The notes below the pieces were generated by a model. It had not been told where the DNA came from and made no database searches. It worked only from the letters and a program-made list of their open reading frames with translations. Shown here one piece after another: positions 46,502 to 57,222 of a DNA stretch of 64,000 bases (the stretch's first letter is position 1; each line of letters begins with the position of its first letter). Source of the DNA: an uncultured Bacteroidales bacterium (GTDB lineage Bacteria; Bacteroidota; Bacteroidia; Bacteroidales; FEN-979); the NCBI GenBank assembly GCA_903929315.1, contig CAIYUC010000211.1, positions 1 to 64,000 on the forward strand, read 5' to 3'. The position numbers and the translations under genes are program-made.

Positions 46502-47122
46502 TCAAGAATAAAAAATACCTTCAAACTTTATCGAGATACCATTGATCTTTTGTAAACGGGATAAAATTTTATCTAACCGGGTTCTCCTTATGGAAAAGGT
46601 TAGTTTACAATTATTATCAAAAACCTGATTGAGAATAGTAGCACTATCATCTTTCAGGGTTTTCATCACTTCATTCATCGCAAGATAATCATACCTGATT
46701 TCAACCCTGACATTAATTGTTTTTTCCACTATCGTAGCCTGGTCCAGTGCTTCTTTCGCGGCGGTTTTGTATGCTTTTATCAATCCCGGAATACCAAGCT
46801 TTGTTCCTCCAAAATATCGTATGACCACAATTAATATATTCGTCAGATCATTGGATAGTATTTGCCCGTAGATGGGTCTTCCGGCACTTCCTGACGGTTC
46901 ACCATCATCGTTAACGCGATAGACCTGATGATCCTTACCAAGCCGGAATGCATAACAATGATGCTGTGCATCGTGATATTCTTTCCTCCATTTCGTGAGT
47001 TGATCTTTTATTTCATCTTCCGAATTAACCGGATAGGCAAGAGCAACAAATCTGCTGCCTTTTTCTTTGTAGATTCCTTGTGAAAGGGAACTCACAGTCT
47101 TATAGGAATCTTCGGAAAGCAT
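46502..47122 (-). CDS. IMPACT/YigZ family protein
   Basis: 206 aa; EKGSRFVALAYPV, DGEPSGSAGRPI, RYFGGTKLGIPGLIKAY. Confidence 0.92.
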   Translation of the reverse strand: MLSEDSYKTVSSLSQGIYKEKGSRFVALAYPVNSEDEIKDQLTKWRKEYHDAQHHCYAFRLGKDHQVYRVNDDGEPSGSAGRPIYGQILSNDLTNILIVVIRYFGGTKLGIPGLIKAYKTAAKEALDQATIVEKTINVRVEIRYDYLAMNEVMKTLKDDSATILNQVFDNNCKLTFSIRRTRLDKILSRLQKINGISIKFEGIFYS

Positions 47123-47180
47123 AACATGAAAATAACAATGAAATACCCCGCTAAATTAATTTATTTTTTAACTTCGGTGC

Positions 47181-48068
47181 ATGGAAAACCAATCAAATTC
47201 TATAAAAAATTTTCTCCGGTTGTTTAAAAACCGGTTAAAGAATCAGTACGATGAAAATGAAATTATACAGTTCTTGTATATTCTGTTTGAAAAGTATTTT
47301 GGATGGGGGAAAGCTGAGGTACACCTGAGATCAAACGATGTTCTTCCTGAAAAGGATGCGACCCGTCTCTATCATGCTCTTTTCGAACTTAGCTGTAACA
47401 GGCCTATACAATATATTACAGAGGTGGCATTTTTTGCCGGGCTGGAACTGAAAGTGAATCCAGATGTTTTGATTCCCCGCCCCGAAACAGAAGAGCTTGT
47501 GGGGTGGATAATAAAAGAAAATGATAAAAGAAAACGCACCGGTCTGACAATCCTGGATATTGGAACCGGTTCCGGTTGTATAGCTATAAGTCTGAAACTG
47601 AAACTGCCAAATGCTATCATAACGGCCATGGATGTTTCTCCTTCCGGATTAGAGATTGCCAGGGAAAACGCGAACCGTTATGGATGTGAGATCCGGTTTC
47701 ATCAGGGAAACATATTGGATCCGGAGGTCCTGAAGGATTTTCCCGCTTATAATATTATTGTTAGTAACCCGCCTTATGTCCTTGAACGCGAAAAGGAAGT
47801 GATGAGACAACATGTCCTTGATTTCGAACCGGCCGAGGCATTATTTGTTCCTGACAATGATCCGATGCGCTTCAATAAAGCAATTGCCGGATTCGCTTCC
47901 CATCACCTGACAAGACCGGGAATCCTGTACCTGGAAATCAATGAGCTTTTTGGTAATGAAGTTCGGGAACTTTTATTACTCAGGGGATTTGAAAATGCAG
48001 AAGTAATTCAAGACATTCATGGCAAGGACAGGTTTGTGAAGGCTTTCCTCTCAGACCATTCATTTTAA
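47181..48068 (+). CDS. prmC: Peptide chain release factor N5-glutamine methyltransferase
   Basis: 295 aa; PDVLIPRPETEELV, ILDIGTGSGCIAI, VSNPPYVLEREK. Confidence 0.93.
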   Translation: MENQSNSIKNFLRLFKNRLKNQYDENEIIQFLYILFEKYFGWGKAEVHLRSNDVLPEKDATRLYHALFELSCNRPIQYITEVAFFAGLELKVNPDVLIPRPETEELVGWIIKENDKRKRTGLTILDIGTGSGCIAISLKLKLPNAIITAMDVSPSGLEIARENANRYGCEIRFHQGNILDPEVLKDFPAYNIIVSNPPYVLEREKEVMRQHVLDFEPAEALFVPDNDPMRFNKAIAGFASHHLTRPGILYLEINELFGNEVRELLLLRGFENAEVIQDIHGKDRFVKAFLSDHSF

Positions 48069-49211
48069 AAAGGGTTGCAGAACGCCATCCTGTTTTATCA
48101 TTGTTTTCAACTCGCTGAATGTTAGAAAACAACTATTAGGACTGCTGGCATAAGGCGCAATTTCATAATGGTTATAGAAGAATCCAATCCCTTCACTTGT
48201 TAAATAAAAATTGTCATTTGGTTTTACCTCATCCGTAAAGAAGCCGGCTTTGGTAAGTTGTTGAACGGGCTTAAGCGAATTTAGATTTTTGAATTTCCGG
48301 GTGATCGTCATGGTAAGCTCTTTTTCATAACCCTCATGGAAAATATCATCGAGTGCAAGAATTTTCCCATTGTTCAGGTTGACTACATAAAATTCATAGG
48401 TCTCAAGTCCATGGGCACCACCAGTAAAAGCATAGTTGATAATATAAAAAGTGAGAAAGTGTTTATCATTGTATAAAACATGCATAAATTCAAGCGATTC
48501 CCAATTCAGATTGGGTCCACCGGTTTTATTACCATATAGTGCTTCATTACCCGAGATATACCTGTCGTAATAAACCTGTTTCAGGGAATTCAGGTTCATA
48601 TCGGGATTGTAATTCGTTACAGGCCTTTTTATGAATTTCCCGAGAATGATTTTCTTCAGACTATCTGAAATGACAGGGTTACTGGATTCAACCGGAGTAA
48701 GTAATGCCATCTCAATGCTTCCTTTTGGTGATCCGGGCTTTTTAACAAGAGGCATAAATCCTTTAAGATAAGAGACATTGAATTGCACACTTCCTTCAGC
48801 GTATTTCTCCATGATTTCAAAGGGGAATTTCCCGTCTTCATTCTCCCAGGTGCCAGTCAGCTTTTGATCCTTTGTAAGTTGTCCGGTAAGGATCGGCGAT
48901 GTCCTGGAAAAAGGTGCACTGAGTGAACAACTCCCGTCAGCTTTCATTTTTCCACAGACAACCGGGATGTTTCCACTATTCGCAAGAGACGAAGAATTTT
49001 CATTTGCATCCGTTGTTAAAGCACGACATTGATAATCTCCGTACAGACTGTCGTTGATCTTTACAAGATTCATGGTTAGTTCATATTTCTTTCCTATCTG
49101 ACCTGTGAGATGCATATAACTTCTTTTCGGGATCATTGTTTGTCCAACAGTACTCTTTATCGCAAAAAGGGTCAAAGGAACAAAGATAAAATTCAAATAT
49201 CGGGTTTTCAT
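48060..49211 (-). CDS. Exported DUF3298/RsiV-like protein
   Basis: 383 aa; signal peptide; FLTFYIINYAFTGGAHGLETYEFYVVNLNNGKILALDDIF. Confidence 0.75.
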   Translation of the reverse strand: MKTRYLNFIFVPLTLFAIKSTVGQTMIPKRSYMHLTGQIGKKYELTMNLVKINDSLYGDYQCRALTTDANENSSSLANSGNIPVVCGKMKADGSCSLSAPFSRTSPILTGQLTKDQKLTGTWENEDGKFPFEIMEKYAEGSVQFNVSYLKGFMPLVKKPGSPKGSIEMALLTPVESSNPVISDSLKKIILGKFIKRPVTNYNPDMNLNSLKQVYYDRYISGNEALYGNKTGGPNLNWESLEFMHVLYNDKHFLTFYIINYAFTGGAHGLETYEFYVVNLNNGKILALDDIFHEGYEKELTMTITRKFKNLNSLKPVQQLTKAGFFTDEVKPNDNFYLTSEGIGFFYNHYEIAPYASSPNSCFLTFSELKTMIKQDGVLQPFLK

Positions 49212-49268
49212 ATATTGTGTTATTATTTTTAATTTTATGGATAATGGCTTTACATAAAAATTGCGTCT

Positions 49269-49940
49269 TTAATTGTACATCCTGTCGCTGAATACCGCCG
49301 TGCCTATTCTTACCATAGTACTTCCTTCCTCAATAGCGATCCTGTAATCTCCTGACATGCCCATTGAAAGCTCCCTGAACTCCGGGGAATTTATGAAATA
49401 TTCTTGTTTTAATAAAGTAAAATACTGTCTCAGCATTCTGAATTCCGTCCTGACAACTTCCGGATCAGTACAAAAAGTTGCCATTCCCATAACACCTGCT
49501 ATCCTGATATTCCGCATTTCTGAAAATTCCTTTGAGTCCAAAAGACATCGGGCTGATTCTTTATCCAGTCCAAACTTCGTCTCTTCTGATGCTATGTGAA
49601 ATTGTAAAAGGCAATTGATCATCCTGTTATTTTTTTGTGCCTCTTCATTAACTTCAATGAGAAGCTTCAGGCTGTCGATACTTTCTATATAATCTATAAA
49701 TGATGCAATCTGCCTGACTTTATTGGTTTGGAGATGCCCGATAAAATGCCATTCAATATCCTTGGGAAGGATAATTTGTTTTGTGACCAGCTCCTGAACT
49801 TTATTTTCGCCGAAAACTGACTGCCCGGCTTGATAAGCGTCCATAATTTCATTGGTGGGCTTTGTCTTGGAAACAGCAACGAGCTTCACACTGTCAGGAA
49901 TTTCCTGCCGGAGTTTCCGGAGATTCTCTTGGATAGTCAT
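49269..49940 (-). CDS. YggS/PROSC family PLP-binding protein
   Basis: MTIQENLRKLRQEIPDSVKLVAVSKTKP...FGENKVQELVTK...WHFIGHLQTNKV; start reset to ATG at 49940. Confidence 0.93.
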   Translation of the reverse strand: MTIQENLRKLRQEIPDSVKLVAVSKTKPTNEIMDAYQAGQSVFGENKVQELVTKQIILPKDIEWHFIGHLQTNKVRQIASFIDYIESIDSLKLLIEVNEEAQKNNRMINCLLQFHIASEETKFGLDKESARCLLDSKEFSEMRNIRIAGVMGMATFCTDPEVVRTEFRMLRQYFTLLKQEYFINSPEFRELSMGMSGDYRIAIEEGSTMVRIGTAVFSDRMYN

Positions 49941-50060
49941 GAAATTGAATACCTTTAATATATGACAAAGATACGCATTTAGATTTCGCTCTTCCGCGGG
50001 TAAAAATAAAATCACGAATGATAATAACGATTATTTGTAATTTTACGTTCTCTCTTAACT

Positions 50061-51920
50061 ATGAAAAAAGTCATCTATTCATTCCTCCGACAACTCTTGT
50101 TCTGGATACTCTTTTTCGATTTCACAAGGGTGGTCTTTCTTCTTTATCACTTCCGGCTTATCGTCGCCGAGAAGATCAGACTTTTTGATATCCTTGGAGT
50201 CTTCTGGTATTCCCTGAAACTGGATCTCGCCACTGTTGGGTATATAATGATCTTCCCGTTTCTACTACTGGTCATACAATCCATCTGGAGTCCCAGATGG
50301 TTCAATTACATCAATAAGGTTTATACGGCTGTGTTGATTTTCGCATATTCACTGACGACGGCAGGGGAGATGGGGATCTATTCAGAATGGAAAACAAAGC
50401 TTACCTATAAGGTCATAAAATATTTAAGCCATCCCTCCGAAATATATAATTCGGCAGAATCCGGCGTTTTTCTCTTTTTACTGATTCTATTAGTATTCCT
50501 GTTCTTTGCAGGATTCATTTCCTATCTTAAAATATTCTATCTGGATATCATCAAAGAAAAACGTAACCTGGTATTCACATTTGTATTTCTGATCATTATG
50601 CCCCCATTAATTTTTATAGCCATGCGCGGCGGGATTCAAGCTATTCCGATCAACCAAAGCCAGTCTTATTATTCTAAAAACAACATGCTGAATCTTACAT
50701 CGGTCAATAATTTTTTTAATCTTTATATAAGCATTTTTGAGAATCTTCCGAATTTTGAAAAAGATCCTTATATCTTTTTCGATCAGCAAAAAGCTGAAAA
50801 ACTGGTTGCGGAGATATATCGTACGCCAAAAGACACAACCATCTCAATTCTGAAGACAAACCGACCGAATATTGTGATCCTTATCCTTGAAAGCTGGTCA
50901 GCCGATTTGATTCAGGACCTCGGGGGTGAACCGGGGATAACTCCTCAATTTAAAGAGCTGGAAAAGAACGGTATTTTATTCGACAGGATATATGCTTCAG
51001 GTTCGCGTTCTGAACAAGGGATGGCATCGATATTCAGTGCCTTTCCCGCACATCCTGTTTCTTCCATCACTGTCCAGCCTGATAAATTTGTCAAACTGCA
51101 AAGCCTCCCTCAAATGTTGAAGCGCCAGGGATATAAAACCTCTTTTTATTTTGGCGGACAACTGATCTATGGTAATATTAAAAGCTATATTTTCTTTAAT
51201 GGATTTGATAAGATCATGGAAGGTTCTGATTTTCCAAAGAATTTTTTTCGCGGAAAACTTGGAGTTCATGATGAGTACACTCTTGGCTATCAGTTGAACG
51301 ATTTGAGTAAAGAACAACAACCCTTCTTTTCTGCATTATTTACGGTCAGCACTCATTCACCATGGGATCAGCCATATCCTAAGCCATTAAAATGGGGCAA
51401 AAATGAACATGAATATATAAATGCCGCATATTATACAGACCATTGTCTGGGTGAATATTTTAAAAAAGCCAGGTTGGAACCATGGTTTAATAATACGCTA
51501 TTCATTGTCGTAGCCGACCATAGCCACAATTCCTACCGGAACTGGGATCCGCAATCAAAGGAATATCATAAAATCCCGCTGTTATTTTATGGGAATGTGA
51601 TTCGGGATGAATTCAAGGGAAAAACATGGCATAAATTGGGAGATCAGCATGATATTGCTGCCACATTGCTTGCGCAGATGAAATTAAGAAGTGATAAGCT
51701 TAAATGGAGTAAGAATCTATTCAATCCCTATACGCCTGATTTTGCCTACTTTTCAACAGAAGATGGGGTTGGATGGATCCGGCTTGATTCTTACTTTTCA
51801 TATGATAAAGGAACGGATTATTATCATTTTCTACAGATCGATCCATCCATTCGTGATTCCATACTGAATGAAGGAAAAGCCTATCTTCAGGTGCTATTTT
51901 CGGAATATATGAGCGATTAA
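50061..51920 (+). CDS. LTA synthase/sulfatase-family membrane protein
   Basis: 619 aa; N-terminal TM bundle, PNIVILILESWSADLI, SRSEQGMASIFSAFPA, VVADHSH. Confidence 0.88.
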   Translation: MKKVIYSFLRQLLFWILFFDFTRVVFLLYHFRLIVAEKIRLFDILGVFWYSLKLDLATVGYIMIFPFLLLVIQSIWSPRWFNYINKVYTAVLIFAYSLTTAGEMGIYSEWKTKLTYKVIKYLSHPSEIYNSAESGVFLFLLILLVFLFFAGFISYLKIFYLDIIKEKRNLVFTFVFLIIMPPLIFIAMRGGIQAIPINQSQSYYSKNNMLNLTSVNNFFNLYISIFENLPNFEKDPYIFFDQQKAEKLVAEIYRTPKDTTISILKTNRPNIVILILESWSADLIQDLGGEPGITPQFKELEKNGILFDRIYASGSRSEQGMASIFSAFPAHPVSSITVQPDKFVKLQSLPQMLKRQGYKTSFYFGGQLIYGNIKSYIFFNGFDKIMEGSDFPKNFFRGKLGVHDEYTLGYQLNDLSKEQQPFFSALFTVSTHSPWDQPYPKPLKWGKNEHEYINAAYYTDHCLGEYFKKARLEPWFNNTLFIVVADHSHNSYRNWDPQSKEYHKIPLLFYGNVIRDEFKGKTWHKLGDQHDIAATLLAQMKLRSDKLKWSKNLFNPYTPDFAYFSTEDGVGWIRLDSYFSYDKGTDYYHFLQIDPSIRDSILNEGKAYLQVLFSEYMSD

Positions 51921-51927
51921 CAACCGG

Positions 51928-53175
51928 TTATTCCAACGAATGCACCACCAGCCCACTACGCAGTTTCGGTTCAAACCATGTTGTTTTCGGAGGCATGATA
52001 TTTCCCGAATCCGCAATATCGATAAGTTGTTTCATTGAAACAGGGTAAAGTGCAAATGCTGCCTTCATTTCACCACTGTCAACTCTTTTTTTCAATTCAC
52101 CGAGGCCACGTATTCCTCCGACAAAATCAATACGATCGGAAGTTCTGAGGTCTTTAATATTCAGGATCGGTTCAAGGATTAAACGTGAAAGGATCGTGAC
52201 ATCAAGCACTCCGATAGGATCGGAATCATTGTAAGTACCTTGTTTAGCAGTAAGAGAGTACCATGTACCATCGGTATATAAACCAAAATTATGCAATCTG
52301 TCAGGTTTGTATATAGAAGTACCAACCTCTTCAACAAGAAAGATCTCTGATAATTTCGCCAGGAATTCCGGCTTATCCAATCCGTTCAGATCTTTCACAA
52401 CACGGTTGTAGTCGATAATCGTCAGTTGATTATCAGGGAAATGAACAGCGAGAAAAAAATTATACTCTTCGGAACCTGTATGATTTGGGTTCCCCTTTCT
52501 TTTCTCATTTCCAACAAGGGCAGCCGCTGCGGTCCTGTGATGACCATCAGCGACATAAGTATAGGGTATCTTCCCGAAAAGATCAATGATCGTTTTAATC
52601 GTTTGGTCACTGTCAATCACCCAAAAATGATGCCCGACGCCGTCGGTTGCCACAAAGTCATACTCAGGAGGCTTTGATTTAACGATTTTGGAAACAATTT
52701 CATCTATTTTGCCGACAGCAGGATAAGTGAAAAATACAGGTTCCATATTGGCATTTGTTATCCTCACATGTTTCATCCGGTCTTCCTCTTTATCTTTCCT
52801 TGTCAGCTCATGTTTCTTAATGATTCCATTCATATAATCATCAACACCGGCACAACCTACAATACCGTATTGTGTTTTGCCATTCATCGTCTGGCCATAT
52901 ATATAAAGGAGATCTTTTGTATCTTTTATCAACCAGCCATTTTTTTTAAATAAAGTAAAATTTTCTTTCGCTTTTTCATAAACAGGCTGTGAATGAATAT
53001 CCAGCTCTTCCGGAAGATCAATTTCCGGTTTTATGATATGAAGAAGGGAAAACTTATTATTTTTTGCTTCTTCTCTTGCTTCTTTTGAATTTAACACATC
53101 ATATGGCCTCGAAGCCAAATCTTTAGCGATTTCCTTAGGAGGCCTGAGTCCTTTAAAAGCTTTTAAAATAGCCAT
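51928..53175 (-). CDS. DUF1015 family protein
   Basis: 415 aa; AFKGLRPPKEIAKDLASRPYDVLNSKEAREEA, YVADGHHRTAAA. Confidence 0.9.
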   Translation of the reverse strand: MAILKAFKGLRPPKEIAKDLASRPYDVLNSKEAREEAKNNKFSLLHIIKPEIDLPEELDIHSQPVYEKAKENFTLFKKNGWLIKDTKDLLYIYGQTMNGKTQYGIVGCAGVDDYMNGIIKKHELTRKDKEEDRMKHVRITNANMEPVFFTYPAVGKIDEIVSKIVKSKPPEYDFVATDGVGHHFWVIDSDQTIKTIIDLFGKIPYTYVADGHHRTAAAALVGNEKRKGNPNHTGSEEYNFFLAVHFPDNQLTIIDYNRVVKDLNGLDKPEFLAKLSEIFLVEEVGTSIYKPDRLHNFGLYTDGTWYSLTAKQGTYNDSDPIGVLDVTILSRLILEPILNIKDLRTSDRIDFVGGIRGLGELKKRVDSGEMKAAFALYPVSMKQLIDIADSGNIMPPKTTWFEPKLRSGLVVHSLE

Positions 53176-53256
53176 AATTCTCTTTTCTGAATGAATATAG
53201 TTGGCAAAAAATCCAAAATGTTCAGTGGTTTGATATTGAAGGAATGAAAAACGGGA

Positions 53257-53685
53257 TTATTCCGTTTCTTCTTCATCGTTTGAATGTTCTTCAGGCCTGG
53301 TGCTTCTTTGTAATGAACCGATCAATGCCCCGATCATTTTCGTCATTTCCATCAGATGATTCTTCGAATCTTCATATACTTCTTTTGAAAACCAGGTACG
53401 GTTTTGGGCTATCGTCGATAACACCACACATTCCCGAACCGAGCTTTTTGCCATTTTCAGGTAATAAACGAACTGACTCTTGTTTCGTGATGAGCCTTCT
53501 GCTATGTTCAGGGCTATACCGTTAGCAGATGATATAAAGCGCTCAAAGAAAAATCTTACATACGGATCATCTTTACTGTTTTTTGATACAGAGTAAGCCC
53601 AATTAATGTATTCAAGGGCTTTATGATAGATTCTCAAATCTTCAAACCTGAAAAAGGTGATGGGTTTTTCTTGTTCGTTTTCCAT
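53257..53685 (-). CDS. Four-helix bundle protein (S23 / 23S rRNA intervening-sequence-like family)
   Basis: 142 aa; FRFEDLRIYHKALEYINWAY...RFISSANGIALNIAEGSSRNKSQFVYYLKMAKSSVRE. Confidence 0.9.
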   Translation of the reverse strand: MENEQEKPITFFRFEDLRIYHKALEYINWAYSVSKNSKDDPYVRFFFERFISSANGIALNIAEGSSRNKSQFVYYLKMAKSSVRECVVLSTIAQNRTWFSKEVYEDSKNHLMEMTKMIGALIGSLQRSTRPEEHSNDEEETE

Positions 53686-53777
53686 AGGAAATTGGTATTA
53701 AAATAAATAATATCCAAGGGTGACGGAAGAATATATCAAATGTATCATTATACGTGGCAAGATCTGATAATTCATGA

Positions 53778-54701
53778 TTATTTATTAACCTGAAACGTAC
53801 GATCACCATTTTTCAAAAAAACTACAATTTGCTTTGCTGCAGCAATACCTGCATTGATGTTCGCTTCCTCAGTCTGGGCACCCATTTTCTTGGGGGTAAA
53901 GAAATAACGGCCCTTGAATTTGGCTTCAAATTCTGCTTTATTAACAGGTTCAACATCGGAAAGATAAGCAAATGCCTTTTTTTCCTCAAAGATTCGCAGC
54001 AGATCTGCTTCATGGATGACTTCAGCCCTGGCTGTATTGACAAGAACTGCCGGTGCAGGAATCCTGGATAAGAGGCTATAATTGATTGATTCTTTAGTCT
54101 TACTATTTGCCGGAATATGAAGGGAAATAAAGTTGCAGGTACTGTACAATTCTTCGGCGGAGCCTAAACATTTTACTCCATCTTTTTCGATATCTTCTTT
54201 TGAAATAAAAGGATCGTAAGCATATACTTCCATCCCAAATCCTTTGGCTATACGGGCTACATTCTTGCCAACAGCGCCGTAAGCGTGAATACCAAGCTTT
54301 TTATCTTTCAGTTCGGTTCCTGATTTTCCATTAAAAAAACTCCTTACGTAATAGACCATCATTCCCAAAGCAAGTTCAGCTACAGCATTCGAATTCTGAC
54401 CCGGGGTATTCATCACGCATACTCCCTTTGCACTTGCAGCCTGCAGATCGATATTATCATATCCGGCTCCTGCACGTACTACAATTTTCAACGCTTTACC
54501 GGCATCAATAACGCTTTTATCAGTCTTATCGCTTCTGACAATAACCGCATCGACATTTTCTACCGCCTTGATAAAATCTTCCTGTTTCGGATAACTTTCC
54601 AGAAGGACCAATTCAAACCCGGCACCTTCAACAACTTTTCTGATCCCTTGAACCGCGACAGGTGCGAAAGGTTTATCCGTTGCTATTAAAACTTTTGTCA
54701 T
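53778..54701 (-). CDS. serA: D-3-phosphoglycerate dehydrogenase
   Basis: 307 aa; VVRAGAGYDNIDLQAASAKGVCVMNTPGQNSNAVAELALGMM; downstream of serC. Confidence 0.9.
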   Translation of the reverse strand: MTKVLIATDKPFAPVAVQGIRKVVEGAGFELVLLESYPKQEDFIKAVENVDAVIVRSDKTDKSVIDAGKALKIVVRAGAGYDNIDLQAASAKGVCVMNTPGQNSNAVAELALGMMVYYVRSFFNGKSGTELKDKKLGIHAYGAVGKNVARIAKGFGMEVYAYDPFISKEDIEKDGVKCLGSAEELYSTCNFISLHIPANSKTKESINYSLLSRIPAPAVLVNTARAEVIHEADLLRIFEEKKAFAYLSDVEPVNKAEFEAKFKGRYFFTPKKMGAQTEEANINAGIAAAKQIVVFLKNGDRTFQVNK

Positions 54702-54731
54702 AGAATATCACCGTTTATTGTTATTACAGAC

Positions 54732-55802
54732 TTATGCGTTGATTTTTTCAAATTCATGCATGCAATCGATCAATGCCTGAACACTTTCAATAGGTAATGC
54801 ATTGTAGGTCGAGGCTCTGAAACCACCTACTGAACGGTGTCCTTTAATTCCAACCATCCCTTTGCTTTTTGCAAAATCCATAAAGGCATCTTCTTTATCT
54901 TTATATTGTTCTTTGAGAACAAAGCAAATATTCATAATCGACCGGGATTCTTTTTCAACCGTTCCTACGAACATTTTGCTATTGTCAATAGTATTATAAA
55001 GAAGATTTGCTTTTTCAATATTCATTTCCTTGATCTTCTCAATACCCCCCAGGCTTTTGATCCACCGTAAGGTTTCCATACATGTGTATATCGGTAAACA
55101 AGGTGGTGTATTAAAAAGAGAGCCTTCCTTAATATGTGTTTTATAATTTAACATGGTAGGAATAGGTCTGTCGACTTTACCCAGTATATCTTCCCTGAGA
55201 ATAACAAAAGTAACACCGGCAGGACCCAGATTCTTTTGTGCACCCCCATAGATCAAAGCATATTTTGAAATATCAATGGGCCTTGTTAATATATCAGAAG
55301 ACATATCAGCGACCATATTGACAGGGCTGTCCATATCATACCGGATCTCGGTACCGAAAATAGTATTGTTCGTGGTAATATGAAAATAATCTGCATTCTC
55401 TGGAATGGTAAAATTCTTTGGGATATAGTTAAAGTTCTTGTCACCGGAAGAGGCAACAATATCAACCGCACCGAAAAGTTTGGCTTCTTTGATCGCTTTC
55501 TGCGCCCAGACGCCGGTTTCCAGGTAAGCTGCTTTCTTCTGAAGCAGGTTATATGGAACCATGCAGAATTGAAGGCTTGCACCACCACCTAAAAACAATA
55601 CATGGTAATTGTCGGGAATTTTTAACAGTTCTTTGAATAGGGCAACTGTTTCATCAATAATAGCCTGAAAATCCTTGCTTCTGTGCGAGATTTCAAGAAT
55701 TGACATCCCGATACCATTCAGTTCAAGAACAGCCTTTGCAGTGTTCTCAATCGCAATTCTGGGAAGAATGGAAGGCCCTGCATTAAAATTGTGTTTTTTC
55801 AT
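54732..55802 (-). CDS. serC: Phosphoserine aminotransferase
   Basis: 356 aa; [41 protein letters not shown]. Confidence 0.95.
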   Translation of the reverse strand: MKKHNFNAGPSILPRIAIENTAKAVLELNGIGMSILEISHRSKDFQAIIDETVALFKELLKIPDNYHVLFLGGGASLQFCMVPYNLLQKKAAYLETGVWAQKAIKEAKLFGAVDIVASSGDKNFNYIPKNFTIPENADYFHITTNNTIFGTEIRYDMDSPVNMVADMSSDILTRPIDISKYALIYGGAQKNLGPAGVTFVILREDILGKVDRPIPTMLNYKTHIKEGSLFNTPPCLPIYTCMETLRWIKSLGGIEKIKEMNIEKANLLYNTIDNSKMFVGTVEKESRSIMNICFVLKEQYKDKEDAFMDFAKSKGMVGIKGHRSVGGFRASTYNALPIESVQALIDCMHEFEKINA

Positions 55803-55964
55803 AAGAAATAAGATTAAAATATAGTAAAACCAAAGTAAAGAAATAGATATTGATTATTAAAACAAAGGTAAAAGATTTTACTGTGAAAAATCAAACTTGG
55901 AAAATAAAATTTTTACGGAAAAGAAAATTAATATAAGAGAGGAAATTCAATGGGTGACAAAGCA

Positions 55965-56903
55965 TTATTTTCTTTTTTTAGAAGGTAATGGACTGTTTCT
56001 GGCATCCACTTCATGAAGGAAAATCCATGCATCTTTTGAAAATACAAAAGCATCATATGTATCAGCTTCAGGCACATAAAACTGGTACTGGTTCTCTAAT
56101 TGAGGTTCCAATGGAACAAGATGGTCAAAAATGATCATTTTCGCCTTTTTGCCTTTTATTCCGGATTGTTTTAATAAGGCAGCCGATTTATTCCCTACAG
56201 GTAAGCCCATCTCATTATAATTTAATGCCATTTTTGCTGATAAAGAATATTTGAATATGACTCTTCTTACCTGTCCATCTTGAAAATTTTTAAAGATCTT
56301 TGCCCCCATATGTGGTATTCCATCTTTATCAAATGTTAAAACTTCGATGATTTTCTCAGCAATGAATCTGTTTTTCGCTATCCACCCCAGAAGAGTATAA
56401 TATTTTTTGTTATCCGGAATGGATGAATTCTCAATGATTTTATAATATAATGTACCATACCAATGATTGACATCCAGTGTTTGGATCGCCGGTTGGTCTA
56501 TCGAATCTGATCTGTCGGCCAGGTCAAAGGTTTCATATTGATCCTTGCTCTTATTATAAACCTGCAGGAAACAAAAAGAAATGTTGGTCCCATCGCTTTT
56601 AGGGAGGTTCCAATTATACATCCTGAATCTCTTGTCAGGTGATTTCAATTTTCCCAGTATCTTTATAGAATCGAAGGGGTAGTCGAAAGAACCGGGGAGA
56701 TGGATAGCCTGGTCCAATGTAATAAAGAACAGGGCATTCAAATGCAACCTGGCTGAATCTGAAGATGACTCCTTTATCAATTTACCAATGCTTTTAAGGG
56801 AATCTTCAGACTGTTTGAGTGATGGGTTGTTTTGTGCGACCACAGAAATAGCGAAAAAAATCAGACAGACGTAAAGTTGAGACTCAAATAACCGCTTAAA
56901 CAT
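55965..56903 (-). CDS. Hypothetical exported protein
   Basis: 312 aa; N-terminal hydrophobic signal; no confident family. Confidence 0.55.
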   Translation of the reverse strand: MFKRLFESQLYVCLIFFAISVVAQNNPSLKQSEDSLKSIGKLIKESSSDSARLHLNALFFITLDQAIHLPGSFDYPFDSIKILGKLKSPDKRFRMYNWNLPKSDGTNISFCFLQVYNKSKDQYETFDLADRSDSIDQPAIQTLDVNHWYGTLYYKIIENSSIPDNKKYYTLLGWIAKNRFIAEKIIEVLTFDKDGIPHMGAKIFKNFQDGQVRRVIFKYSLSAKMALNYNEMGLPVGNKSAALLKQSGIKGKKAKMIIFDHLVPLEPQLENQYQFYVPEADTYDAFVFSKDAWIFLHEVDARNSPLPSKKRK

Positions 56904-56941
56904 GAATGCTGATTCTGATTTAATTGTGGAAAATTGTATTA

Positions 56942-57148
56942 AACCTCAAAACTCATCACCTTAATGGGGTTGACCAAAAAGTCTTTGTGATCTTTGTGTG
57001 AAACTTTGTGACCATTGTGGTTAATTCATAAAACGCTGAACCACAATAAACACTAAGAAGGCACTGAGTACACAAAGAAGAAATAATTATCTTCAGACCT
57101 ACCTTTTAGTCAACCTCAAGCCACGAGTTTTCGTGCGGGGGTGAGGTT
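56942..57148. repeat. ~207-bp imperfect palindrome with nested inverted repeats
   Basis: Outer arms aacctcaaaactcat...ggggttgaccaaaaag vs ccttttagtcaacctca...gagttttc...gaggtt; inner arms ctttgtgatctttgtgtg...attgtggtt vs aaccacaat...cacaaagaag. Confidence 0.6.
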
Positions 57149-57222
57149 ATTTAACGGGAAATCCTGTTCATTATTTCTACTACCTGTGAATAAGTTAAAT
57201 TTGTACAAAATTTGAATCCATT

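Noticed and set aside
57185-57193. TGTGAATAA DnaA-box-like site upstream of the LuxC-like gene
   Set aside because: Single isolated match in an AT-rich promoter region, expected by chance
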